Origin: Symbiodinium natans
Lineage: Eukaryota > Sar > Dinophyceae > Suessiales > Symbiodiniaceae
Length of the DNA: 62,000 nt
Direction: 5' to 3'
Assembly (NCBI GenBank): GCA_905221605.1
Contig: CAJNDS010002191.1
Location: 784,526 to 846,525 of the forward strand
The notes beneath the pieces are model-generated. The model had not been told where the DNA came from. It did no database searches and worked only from the letters and a program-made list of their open reading frames with translations. The stretch's first letter is position 1. Each line of letters opens with the position of its first letter. This document shows positions 50,945-61,814 of the stretch, one piece after another. Made by a program: the position numbers and the translations under genes.

Positions 50945-53900
50945 ACCCTGAACCCAAGCCAAGGAGCAGGGAGTAGAGGTAGGGCGTGCCCCAAGGAACA
51001 AAGTGCCCCAGCAGGGTGGCCGCCAACCAGGCCACCAGCGAGGTAGGAACGAGCACAGGGGCAACCTCTTCTGCTTGGAGGATGTGTTGACAATGAGGAG
51101 GGGCTCTGGAAGTTCACTGGAAGTTCAGGGAACTGGATGTGCTTTGATTCGAGCTCAAGCACGTAATCTCTGAAAGGAGAAGCCGTTGAACGCAGTGCAA
51201 GAAGCCTATTTCTATGCACCTTTACCACCTTTGACGAGATGGTGTCTGATATGAGACAGCCTCCGCCTGTCCCTGAAAGACACCCTGCAATACCCCCTTG
51301 CCTGAGGCATCGTTCCAGCAGCTCGCGTCTCGTCCAATTTCGGGCGGAAAGCCCGGACAAGGATGTACCTCACTGAATGCTTAGGACACTTCTTGGAATA
51401 CGAGCTGGCGGGAGCTACTATGCGTGAAACGCCCCAAGAGAAGGCACGCACCGCCGCCCAGAGCAACAGGCGTAAGGTGGCATGGGGAAGGCTTGCCGTG
51501 ATTAAGGGCGACCACAAAAAAATCTCGAGTGCTTTGCCCTTCGCATTTTGTGTTTGGCTCCATGTGAGGAACACAAAAATCTCGCGACTTTCTGGGCCAG
51601 TGCCTCTTCGAAGCGCAGCTGCTGAAGGGCGGAATTGTTGCTTCTTACTTCTTCGGGAGCGTCGGATTAGCCAAAGATCACATGTCAGGATTTGCAGGAC
51701 TATCAGCTGCAGAGCGCACGAAGGGGAGTCACAAAGTCAGAGTTCAGCAGTTCGGCAACTTAAGGTGGTTCTTGTTACCTACCTGCACCTGCCTCTAGAG
51801 TGGAGGGTTGCGCAAGGTTTGAGGCGGGTGGAGAGGACTCAGAAGCTTCAACCGGTGTAAGCAACCCCTTGTACACCACACCAACAAAAAACCCGAAGCT
51901 AACCCTACTCTTCCGGCAAGATGCTCGCAGCAGAGAATGCCGACAACAGGCGGGAAGGTCACCGAGAGAAGGTCGAGGAAGGAAATGAAGCCTCCAGAAG
52001 AGTCAAGATTTCGAATTCAGGGCTTGTAGAGCTTGAGGAATTGTAGAGTTTGAGAAAAACTGCCCACCCCCCTGGCTGGTTCCTATCGTCACAGAGCGTG
52101 CTCTCGTTCAAGGGCAGCATATCCGCAAAGCTACGTTCGGAACCTTTCGGCCCCAAGCCGCAAAGGCCCTTTTGAACCCGGCACTGAGTTCCACGCCTTA
52201 AAGCCCTCAACCCCAATCCCCGGTAGTCCCAATCATCACAACGAATAATAGCATAATGCACTACTAATAATGTAGTGGTAAATAACGAATAACAATCATA
52301 AATAGAAATGCTACATCTATAGATCTCGTGAGATGAGGAGCCCCGCAGGATTCCGAACGCGCCAAGGGCACTGCCGACGGCGCCGCACCTCGTTTTGGGA
52401 CTGTGCTCCTACGCTGTCCAGTTTCCCATAGGATCTAAAGGCTGACCTTACGGGCTTTCCGAGCGATTGTGCTCCCTTATGTAGAAACGGTCTTTTGCCA
52501 CCCGCATATTTATGGGGTGTGGGGTCTGGGTTGAGGGCTTATAGTAGGCTTATAGGGTACCAGTTACAGGTTCTAGACCTGGTTCTTCCAGGGGTTTTTT
52601 ACAAATTGGCCAGGTGATGGGTGTCGACCCTGTAGGCTGAAGCCACCGCGACTCAGGCGCACCAGCGTCAAGAGCGGGCGGGGGATGCGCCATCCAAAGG
52701 CCATGTCAAAGAAGGAAACCATGGCCAGAGTCGCCGAGTAGATGTTGCTGCAGTTGATGACCATCTCGCCGGCCACGACGACAACGACAGCTCCCATGCC
52801 AATAGACTCCCCCATGACCGCGATGATGTCGTCAGTCCCATGAGCTTGTGCCAACAGGACGCCGACCAGCATGTAGGCAGTGATGGAGCCGCAACGGGGA
52901 AGTAGCACGATGGATACTGCCTGCCGCTTCGACCGCGCAAAGCGGGAGTAGTCCGACAGGATCGTCGTGCCCACAACCCAGCCTCCCACAACCACGCCGG
53001 CGCCATGCAGCAAAGAAAGCTCCGAGACCTCTACGTGCCCTGCAAGGTCGTAGTCCTGCAGGGAGACAGCACACGCCCAGATCACGACGACGAGGAACAC
53101 CGGGCCTCCGCAGGGATGCCACCGACCACCCCGAAAAACCCAAGGATGCAACTGTCTTAGGCTTTAGGGTTTAGGGTCTTCAGTTGCCCAGAAGTTGCCA
53201 AAGATTTTGCTTTAGACCAGAGCCCCAAACCCTCTACCATGTTCGCCGCCTGTGATCCAGGAGGCACCGACCATCCAGCGAAAGCCAAAGGCGACGATAA
53301 CCGTCACCTGGCCAAACGGATTCGACGAGTTGGAATCTTTGGGGGTCTTTATCATGGCGCACTAAACCGTAACCGTGTGCCTTGCACGGTATATAATGGG
53401 GAAAGGAGTAGGGGATTTGAAAACGCGAGGTGCTTGGATGATTCATGGGATTGTGGGCTTTGGGCCTTGACGATGACCTTATAGGGCTGGGATGCGACTG
53501 CATGCTGAAACTACGCGACCACGACCCAAGGACCTGCTGAAGTAGACATGTCATGGACCCGTTCCACCCGTTCCAACCCGTTCTGCCATTAAGCCTTTTT
53601 TTGGAACGCGGAGCTGAGGTCCAGGCAGAAGGCTTGGGTTTTTGCCAAACCCTAAACCCTCAACCTTCAACCCTAAACCCCAAACCCTCAACCCTAAACC
53701 CTCAACCCTAAACCCTACATCGTGTGGCAGCCCCACCAGCGACCCATTTGCCAGAGCCCATGCCCACGCCGGGCCCCGGTGCACGAGTGCTTCAATGCCA
53801 TTGCCGGCGATCCTGGCAGGTTCCATTGTTCATTGATTTCCTTTCTTGTTACTAGCATTATATTTGTTACTGTTATTGTCGTTGTTTTGCCATTATAGCT

Positions 53901-55520
53901 CTTTTTTTAATTCCATTTATATCATCGCAAGTGCTGAAAAAAAACACGTCTCCTGGCCGAAGCATGCTCGCTCGCCAACACACCCCCGTGCAAACAAAGT
54001 CACGCCGTGAACGCACATTTGTAACTTGTAACATCTAAATGACTGCGGCGATGCGCCGTGGAGTGTTCTCCATCTAAATTGCCATTGGCTCCTGCTGCGA
54101 GCACGACCATTTGGCATTTCGGGGCGGTTAACTACACAATCCAATGCGAAACGTGCAGTTGCCTTTTTGTCGGCACATCAAAAACCGGCAACTAGAAGGC
54201 CTGCAGGTGGCCTACGGGGCACTCTCTACATCCTCCACAGCCCCTCCTCTCAATCCCTCAGCCTGCCCAAGTGACCCTAAAGAAGGCGGGGTACTCGGCT
54301 TGGATCCCAAACCAGCCGAATAAGCTGCCAGTTGTGATGATGCTCAGCAGCCCTGTGCCTCCACAGACTGAGCTCAGGGGCCCCTCAAAAAAAAAAGAAA
54401 GGTTCCAGGGCTTGGAGCCTAGACAGAATTGCACTGGCAAAAACAACAAGAAGCCAGGCGCCGACTATGCCGAGGCCGGTCCAGCGGCCAAGCATGGCCG
54501 TGGCCATGCCTCCGTTCAGGGAGGGAACTGAGGGTTTGGGGTTGTGGGGGTCAACCGATTCGGGGCTCACGGGAAGAGGGGCCTAGACGGTCCTAGGTCT
54601 GCAGCATGTGGAGCTTCGGGGCTTTGTGGTACACCCCCGACCTTCCCGGCAGCCGATCCAAGCCACCGTCGAGCCCATTACACCCAGGATGGCGTTGCCC
54701 ATGACCACTGCCAGCAGGGCGTCTGTGGTGGTCATCTTCCGTCCTTCATGGTCTCGGCTCTAGAGGGATTCTTGGAATCCGGAGGGTTGGCTGCATGACT
54801 GCAATGGCTTTGGGATCTAGTCAGGGACTTGCGCCCCTCACCTCGTGACCACCTATAAACCACAGAACCGTGACCGCCAAGCCCTAAACCCTTTTACAAA
54901 ACCCCTATAAACCCTGAGCAGGAACTCAGTTCCGGAGACTCTGAGCCCAGCCTATCTGTGCTCCCAGCACAACGTTCGCAATGCAGCCGCCCTGCGCCAT
55001 CTGCTCCAGAGCCATGGAGGCCCAGGAATAGCGGCCAGACTTGGGGACCCTGCCTTGCAACAAGGGTCCCAAAAAAACACACATAAACATAAAAATCCCT
55101 CACAAACAGGTTTTTTTTTTCGGAATCCCCCCTAAAACAGGGCCCCGTATACCCCAAGGATCCTTATGTTTATGTGGTTTTTTGGGCTCCTATGCAATGC
55201 GGTTGAGGGCTGGAACCTGGCAAGCCCAAGCCCCAAACCACTCCCCTATATGCACGTGGGTATGTTGGGATGCTCCCCCTTATACTAACAGCCCTTAATA
55301 GGGATTAGAGTACCCCCGACTAAGAACTGTCATCCCAATGGGTATGTTTCAAAAATTTTCTCAGGTCGTTCAAGCTTCAGAGCGCGTAGTCGTTGCCCAG
55401 GGTTTGCTCCGTGGCGTCATCGGCGGGCCTCTCCTTGACGCACGCCTCCTCTGAGGACGAGATCGACTCGTCACTGCTGTGGGAGGACGGGGGAGCTTCT
55501 GAGGTGTGGAACTGAACCAT
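50945..55520 (-). CDS. NCS1-family cytosine/purine permease, about ten exons
   Basis: Proton- or Na+-coupled nucleobase importer of the CodB/NCS1 family, read by matching exons to the CodB order. Exon 1 (55520 to about 55380): MVQF..., ending NDYAL. Then 55049-54940 (VPKSGRYSWASMALEQMAQG); 54722-54642 (LLAVVMGNAILGVMGSTVAW); 54509-54455 (MATAMLGRWTGLGIVGAW); 54352-54295 (LLSIITTGSLFGWFGIQAE); possibly 53830-53720; 53335-53238 (FGQVTVIVAFGFRWMVGAS); about 53130-52651 (VVGTTILSDYSRFARSKRQA and EMVINCSNIYSATLAMV); about 52415-52325 (CGAVGSALGAFGIL); about 51990-51920 (FLDLLSVTFPPVVGILCCEH); about 51065-50945 (LVAWLVATLLGHFVPWG). Phases agree at three junctions. One junction needs a GC or GG donor; the first may use a GA donor. 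The 3' end is not fixed. Confidence 0.82.
51920..51990 (-). CDS. NCS1 permease exon, PPxxG signature
   Basis: After acceptor TTCTGGAG the exon reads GGFISFLDLLSVTFPPVVGI then LCCEHLAGR. It corresponds to the family's late membrane segment with the conserved double proline and the following cytoplasmic Arg. Confidence 0.7.
52651..53130 (-). CDS. NCS1 permease, largest exon
   Basis: About 160 codons covering four to five membrane segments. TTILSDYSRFAR is the NCS1 signature (ADFxRFxR in CodB), where the Asp and Arg lie next to the transport path. NIYSATLAMVSF matches the later conserved Asn/Tyr segment. The C-terminal donor after RPLLTLV is ambiguous because GTGCG occurs at both splice sites. 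Confidence 0.82.
53646..53718. repeat. telomere-like tract, CCCTAAA/CCCTCAA
   Basis: About ten CCCTAAA, CCCTCAA and CCTTCAA units within the NCS1 gene. Confidence 0.85.
55064..55190. mobile_element. MITE-like element in NCS1 intron 1
   Basis: Inverted ends of about 34 bases: GGGTCCCAAAAAAACACACA on the left, with AAACATAAAAATCC, and the mirror GGATCCTTATGTTTATGTGG then TTTTTTGGGCTCC on the right. It lies between exon 1 (55520-55380) and exon 2 (55049), only 14 bases from the exon-2 splice junction. Confidence 0.7.
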
Positions 55521-55537
55521 GGCGAAGTGACGGCCGG

Positions 55538-56074
55538 GTGGTTGGAGCAACGAAGACTCTCTGTATTTGTGGCCGCACTTGTGTTTTAGAGATGTCGGAC
55601 CTTGATGTTTGGCGCTGTCTTGTTCTCCTCTTTGCTGCAGTGACTTTGCTACACACCTGTGGCCGGATCCCTGAGCTTTGGAGCCACGTGTACAGTCACT
55701 GGTGCTTAAAGCACGCACCGGCTGTCGGGAATGCTGATTATGCATTTCTAGTGGGTCCGGCTGCATCCGACATGGCTCTCCGGCTCTGTGGCTGCGCTAC
55801 TAAAGGGTTCCACAACACAACACCCTCCAAAGCCTCCTGGGGCAAAATCGAACAGGATGCAAAGAGACTTGGGGGGACCCTTTGTCTTTCAGGGCTCGGA
55901 GCAGGAATTCTCCCTGAACCCTATGCCCCGAAACCCCTGATAAGCCCCCCAAACCGAATCCCTTTTGCACCCTATATTCGCCTGAGGCCTAACGCCCCTC
56001 AAAATCTGAGGACCCCGGCGCCGCAGCTCAAGAGCATCCGGGCGCGCGAGCAGCAGCCGTGCCGCCAGGGGTGA
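55538..56074 (+). CDS. 178-codon open frame, divergent from NCS1
   Basis: The plus frame has a hydrophobic segment (VWRCLVLLFAAVTLLHTCG) and starts 18 bases from the NCS1 start in divergent orientation. Its 3' part runs into low-complexity Pro-rich sequence. No family is recognised. It may be chance. Confidence 0.22.
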   Translation: MVGATKTLCICGRTCVLEMSDLDVWRCLVLLFAAVTLLHTCGRIPELWSHVYSHWCLKHAPAVGNADYAFLVGPAASDMALRLCGCATKGFHNTTPSKASWGKIEQDAKRLGGTLCLSGLGAGILPEPYAPKPLISPPNRIPFAPYIRLRPNAPQNLRTPAPQLKSIRAREQQPCRQG

Positions 56075-56098
56075 GCGCATCGGGGGTGGGGCGCACGC

Positions 56099-56220
56099 AG
56101 TTTAGGGTGTAGGGTTTAGGGTTTTGGGTTTAGGGCTTAGGGTTGAGGGTTTAGGGTTTAGGGTTTAGGCTTAGGGTTTAGGGTTTAGGGTTTAGGGCCA
56201 GGGTTTAGGGTTTAGGGTAG
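56099..56220. repeat. telomere-like tract, TTTAGGG
   Basis: About fifteen TTTAGGG-type units with GCTTAGG, TTGAGGG and TTTTGGG variants. Confidence 0.92.
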
Positions 56221-57151
56221 CCCTCACCCCCTTCAATCAGCCCTTCACCACAAGGTTGTTTTGTTTTTTTAACCCCAAGCCCTCATGAATCCTAGAGCTG
56301 CGTGTAACCCCTACACCCAAATGGCTGGGCTGGGGTTCAAGGATTTAGGGTTTAGGGTTTCTGCAGCGCTCTCTCTGAAGAGCGGCAAACCGAGCGCCAG
56401 GTTTGGGTTTAAGGGAGGGGCGTTTGTTTAACTTGTTGAGCTGATGGGTTCGGGTTTTCAGGCCATGGACATGTGTGCACTTCCAGCTGCGCCAACGGCT
56501 GATTGATACAATAGCCTTGAAACCCAAGTGCTAAACTCTTATAGGCTCTGTAAACCCAGGTATTACCATATATACTGCATATTTATTGGTTTTTGGCGTT
56601 ACACACATCAGCAAAGGACAGCCCAGCCGCAGCCTTTTTGCTTGCTGAGGCGGGGGTCTGGCAGGCCGGGGATTTGTCTCCGGAGGTGGGTACTGACCTC
56701 GGCTCTCGGCTGTTGAAGGGTTGGTGGGTTTGGGGCTGTTAAGGGTTTTAGGGTTTAACGGCTCAGGTTTAGGGAAAAAGGGTGGTTAGGGTTTAGTTGT
56801 TGCCCTCAAGGCTGCCTAGCAGCCTCACCATACTGCAGGGCTGCAAAACGGCCAATCGAGACAGCTGCCCTCTAAGTGTCAGCCTTGGACATGGGAAAAC
56901 AGCTATCTATGCAGTTCAGGGTTTAGGGTTTAAGGCGTAGGGCCCGTAGAGCTTCAGATGCAAAGCCCCAATGCGCCCTTCAGGCACGCCAGGCACGCCA
57001 AAGGGCGGAGAATGTCCAGCATCAGCTGTGTCCGGCCAGCCCCCCTGCAGGCGCCCAGCAAAGCCTTGGCTTCAGAGCAGGCCATCCCAATTCTAGGTTC
57101 CGAGGCCTTAGTTCATCCAGGTCGCGGTTGATCTACGGCTTCTGGGTAGGG

Positions 57152-57403
57152 TTACGGTGGGTTCGGGGGTCCGAGAGGGCGTAAGGCAGTGTAGGGTTGA
57201 GGGTTTGACGCTCGGCACGACGGAGCGCCAGGCTGGCCAAGACACCTCGTAGATGATGAATCTACGAAGAAGAAGCTAGACCGTCCCTCGGTTGTATGAC
57301 TCTGTACACAACTTTCGGGCATTCTGCGTCCCCAGATGCAAGCATTACGACGATGAGCATGGCATATGGCCCCAAACGAAATCGGATCAGCCCGGAGGAC
57401 AGC
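57152..57403 (-). CDS. PPR exon with tail
   Basis: After acceptor CGACCACAG the exon starts AVLRADPISFGAICHAHRRN, a PPR helix A. It is open to a stop at 57152; the distal part is Pro/Ser-rich and may be intron. Confidence 0.5.
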   Translation of the reverse strand, partial: AVLRADPISFGAICHAHRRNACIWGRRMPESCVQSHTTEGRSSFFFVDSSSTRCLGQPGAPSCRASNPQPYTALRPLGPPNPP

Positions 57404-58545
57404 CTGTGGTCGTGGCAAGTGCTGGTGCACAGTTATAGCTGGTATCTTCAGGTTTGGAATGCTATCCCAAGGTTAAGAGCTGTAACCCATCGAGATGTGC
57501 CAGATTACCTTCCTCTATAGAAATGGCTACGAGGAGTATATAACCGCACAGGACTAGAACAGCCTCTTGGCTCTCCGACCCTTGGACATACCACTTCTGG
57601 AGACCACCATAATCACGAATACTCCAAGCAAGCCAGGAACGCAGAGACCGGAACGCCTTGCTCCGTCAGGAATTCAAGCTCCATCGGCTGCATCAATCAA
57701 GCTCTGGTGTTCTCTAAACCCTCTCTTGCTGGCTCAGGAATGTAGACGATTCTTGCTACAAGAACTGGTATACCAACTGTCCACAGATTCCGATGATGAG
57801 TCAGCGGATAATAGAACCACCGGATTTGGGAACTCGTCATTGACAAGCCTTGGGTGCTTTCATGTGCAACTGTTTTGGGGCGCCTGGAGATTGCCATCGC
57901 AACCCTAAACCCGAATCCCCATAGACGCGTAGTGTTATCTGAATTGGTGCCGGAGGCACTTCATAGCTCAGGGAGTCTGCTGCAACACCGCCCCTGTTAG
58001 GGTTGTTTTTTTAGGGTTCAGGGTTTGGGGGTTGGGGTTTGGGGCCGTTTGGGGTGTGCGGTGTTTGGTAGCTTTGCTTGCACTGGGGGTTCGAGACCTT
58101 TTGGCGGTCAGACAGCTACGGGGAAAAGCTTGGTAGATGGCAGGCCAGGTACGCGCATCACATCCGCTCCCTAAGAAGGCCTGCAGAGCTCGAACTCCCT
58201 AGAGCGTAACCACAAACCCCCTGCTCTGAACCCCGAGGCCCTCCCCCCAAACCCTTTTTACTAAGCCCGCAACAACCCTTTACTAGGATTAGCTCAAAGG
58301 ATCCAACCAGCATTGGAAAATAGAAATTATACTTGCGACCGCTGGAAATACAGCTCGTCAGACGCCACGGATGATTCGAGCAGGGTCGTTTCATGAAAAA
58401 TTGAAAGCTCTCCGTGCTGGGAAGCTGCGGAAACTACTTCTTTCAGAGCAGCCTCTCAGATCACGGAGCAAATTTTGTGGAGATTGCAGGCGAAATGGAC
58501 GCCCAAACGCCCAACATTTTCGTGCTGTGGAATGCACAAGAGAGA

Positions 58546-58600
58546 GTCAGAGACAGAGAGAGAGAGAGAGAGAGAAAAAAAAAAGATGGAGAGAGAAAGG
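58546..58600. repeat. GA microsatellite with poly-A
   Basis: (GA)n then A10 then further GA-rich bases. Frames across it on both strands are artefacts. Confidence 0.9.
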
Positions 58601-59214
58601 GAAAACAAAAACAATAACGCTAGGACAAATACCAGCGTTTTGGGCATGCTTGTCTGGTTCCAGAAACGTCCAGCATTCTTGCGCACGGACACAAGAGGCA
58701 AAACGCAATCTTTGCGGTATTTTAGCAACCGGAGAATCCCTTCCAGAGTAGCAACCGCCTCTCCATGGAAAGGAAGATGTGCATTGCCAGCTCCCAAAGC
58801 GAAGTCCTGGGGTTTAGGGTTTCGAGCTTATGGGTCCTTACGGTCAGGGCTTCAACTCTACTGGCATACGCGGGCGAGGGCCGAGTCCGTAGGTTTCCAG
58901 GCTAGCCGTCAACATTATACCCCCTAACACTGTGCTAGTCGTCAACAACGGCATCTGCAGCCGCAGGCCAAACTCGCAGACTCCATAGCGTGACACCGAC
59001 GGTTCTTGGGGGGGGGGGGGGTCCGTCGCGTGGCCTACCACTACGCACTCAGCAAGCATGCTTGGGGGCTTGGAGGTTTCAAGGCTCAGGATGGTCTAGA
59101 GATGTTTGTTGCGCCATCCGCCTGCGCAGCAGGCAGAAACCGAGGGCATGGCTTAGGCCAAGCCTCGGCCTTGATGCTCATGGGGCTTCGGGTCATGCTC
59201 CGCGCCCCAGCGTG

Positions 59215-59330
59215 CCGCCCCCCCCCCCCCCCCCCCAATGGCCTCTCCGCCGAATGTAGGAGCGAGTTGTAGCCCTCAAGAGAGGCCGCTGGCAACCTCG
59301 GTGAAGTTCGGCCTTGAAGTTTGGAGCGTG
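59215..59330 (-). CDS. PPR-like exon broken by a poly-G run
   Basis: The frame contains RLPAASLEGYNSLLHSAERP (PPR helix A-like), followed by a G run of about 18 (59219-59236 on plus as C) and then AARWGAEHDPKP-like helix B in another frame. Confidence 0.38.
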
Positions 59331-59689
59331 GATTGTGAAGTCGGGCCCAGGGAGGTTGGGGAGTCGATGCTTTAGGGCCCCACATCTCGGAAAAGCATTG
59401 GTACATACAGCGCGCTCAACCGTCAGCAAACATCTGCGCAACCGCATGCCCAGCAAACGCAATTCGAGGCTCGTCGGGTGCAAAAGGGACCATGCCGGAG
59501 TTGGGGCTGGGCAGCGGGCTCTCTCGCCTCTGGAGCTTTCCGCATGACATGCGTCCGGCCAGCTGAAATCCTCAACCCTCTGCCCTCGAAGACCCAAGAC
59601 CATCTTTACAAGCCCATCAAGCTTCCATCACCTGAGGGCCCCTGCCCGCGAGGGCTCGCGGCAGCGGCCTCCGCGTAGAGTTCCTTGGG

Positions 59690-59800
59690 TTGAAGGCTTC
59701 GTTTGGACGTCCGTGGTCCAGGCTGCTGCTCTGCATGCGGCGCATGCATGCGCATACGCCGTTGCCAGGACTGCCACCCTAAATGTAACCAAGAGCATTA
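59690..59800 (-). CDS. degenerate PPR-like exon
   Basis: The minus frame TAYAHACAACRAAAWTTD has a weak PPR pattern. The plus strand carries a Cys-rich frame (CCSACGACMRIRRCQDCHPK) over the same bases that is an alternative. Confidence 0.28.
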
Positions 59801-60599
59801 CCACTCCCGGCGCTCCTGCAGTGACCCCAGGAAAAGCAAGGACCTTGCCAAGAAGCAAAGAGCGATCAAAAGCACCAAGAAGCATCAAGCAACACAAACC
59901 CTGCAGCCGCAGGCACCATCACTTGGCGCCAAAGCCGGCCCTCCGCACAGGAGCGGATCGCTGCATGGTAGCCTCAGTTCTGCCAAGAAAGGGGGGCTTC
60001 GGGTTTCTGCTGCATGATCTGAGGGCTTTGGGGTTTAGGGTTTTGGGTTGATAAGGTTTAGGGTTAGGGTTTAGGGTCACAGAATGAGGATCGCTGTTTG
60101 AGAATTTTAGGTTAGGTTGACGCTGGGGAAGGTGTCTCTTCGTTCATGTCGACGCTCAAGGTCTTTTGGGTCTTCAGGTGGGTTGAACTCGACTCCCGCC
60201 AGGAATGCTGCAAAATGAGTTTAGTACTCAAACATCGAGCATGACAATTGGATCCAGTCAGACAGATTCAGACTTGCCCCTCGCGTACATGGAGCAAGCA
60301 GGTCATGCGAACGATGGCTTGGCCTTTCGCGCAGGTCCAGTCGGAACTTCTCAAAGATGCCCCAAATGTTTTGGGACCCGAACCCTGCATAATTTCACCT
60401 CTGTCCAAGACTTTCGGGTAACACTTTTGATGTTACTCGCCCAGGCTCAAAACTTTCGCCCAAACCCTCAATGCTTCTTCGTTTTCCCTACACAGGTCCA
60501 CAAAAAGACGACGACGCCTCAACCCTAGAGCAGACCGGCACCCCCCTATATGTATACCTGTATACCGTTTAGCCACACACAGGTACGGGTTTTTTGGCC

Positions 60600-60736
60600 C
60601 CCTTCATGAAAGGGTAGCTGGGGGGGTGCCGGGAGTTTTCGCCCCTTGGGGGGCACTCGGGCCGAGCCGCTGTGGTCGCTGCGCGGGGCCCCCGCAGGGG
60701 GCATCTCGTGGAAGAGGGCCAGGACCTGGAGGCGAA
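60600..60736 (-). CDS. PPR exon
   Basis: After acceptor GGGGCCCAG the frame reads RLQVLALFHEMPPAGAPRSD, a PPR helix B plus loop. The frame remains open to 60546. Confidence 0.5.
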
Positions 60737-60817
60737 CTGGGCCCCGAGGATTTAGGGTGCAGGGCTTTCTTGTCACCCATCTAGCAGGTTTAGGGCTTAG
60801 GGCTTAGGGGTTAGAGT

Positions 60818-60975
60818 TTAGGGTTTCCGGCTTCGGCTCTCACACTCGCCCACAAGGCAGGCAAGGATTCGGTCGGACTGTCTCAAGAAGGCACTTGCTC
60901 TGACGAGGACGCTTTGCTGACTTGTCACCAATCCATAGTGTCGACCATCAGAACAAGTCAGAACCAATCGTGGTT
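60818..60975 (-). CDS. possible exon, unknown
   Basis: Minus frame LVLTCSDGRHYGLVTSQQSV then LVRASAFLRQSDRI, protein-like in composition, with a stop at 60818. No family is recognised. Confidence 0.32.
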
Positions 60976-61182
60976 TAGGGGGGAGGAGGGGGGCGGCAGG
61001 GGAGAAGGGGAGAGGGGATGTAGCCGACAGGGCATTGCCAGCTGGGCATAACGGCACCTGGATCTAGGGTACGGTGTTATGTCCTCAGTAGTGTACTTCA
61101 GTTTAGGGTTTTTCGAGTACCTGACTCATTGGACGAAGTACAGTGCCGCGAGCCCTTGGACCCGAAACACAAGATCCCTAAC

Positions 61183-61299
61183 CTGAAAGCTCCCAAACCT
61201 CTTCGACTCCACATGCTTGAAGAGCTCCAAGGCCCTACATAGATCGAAAGAACCTGAAGGGATTTGCCTGAAAGCCTTCGCCGCCTTGATCCCCATATC
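61183..61299 (-). CDS. exon, PPR-like
   Basis: Acceptor GACGTTAG and donor CAG, then GTTAGG bound exactly 39 in-phase codons: DMGIKAAKAFRQIPSGSFDL continuing CRALELFKHVESKRFGSFQ. The RALELFKHVESK segment matches PPR helix B. One of the best-defined exons in the window. Confidence 0.62.
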
Positions 61300-61663
61300 C
61301 TAACGTCACACGCTTGAGCAGCAATACCGGCTGAGACTTGCTGGCTCCGACCCCGTGCGCGCGCGCGCGCGTCAGACCGGTCTTGGCTCAACGCGGAGGG
61401 TTATGACGATTTTTAGGGCGAGGGATAAGAGGGCCAGCCTTCTGCCACTGCCCAGCAGCTTCACAGGCAAGCATCCTCAGCTAGGCCCCAGTGTGGAAGC
61501 ACCCAAATTGGCCTCACAGCCCAAAACCAAAACCCACATGCCCTAAACAAGAATCTCCAGCTTTCTGCTGAGTACAAGCGAGGCAAGGCTGCAAGGGTAG
61601 GGTCGGGGTTTCAGGGCTTACAGGTGGGTTTATGGCGGCCGTTGATGGAGGTTGGGGGTCTAT

Positions 61664-61764
61664 AGAATATCGTTCCCGCAGCCGCGGCTCGTCGCATTGT
61701 ACAAGTGCAAGTTTGGCTTTGTGGGCTCTGCAAACACCTGCAGGGCCGTCTGCCAGAGCATCGC
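61664..61764 (-). CDS. PPR exon
   Basis: After acceptor TGTTGGCAG the exon reads AMLWQTALQVFAEPTKPNLH then LYNATSRGC: helix B, loop and the start of the next helix A. Confidence 0.6.
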
Positions 61765-61814
61765 CTGCCAACATGGGGGCCACACACCATTCGGTCTTTC
61801 ACTTGGGGCCAGTG

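Noticed and set aside
51363-51860. 165-codon plus frame
   Set aside because: Lies antisense between NCS1 permease exons; no family recognised.
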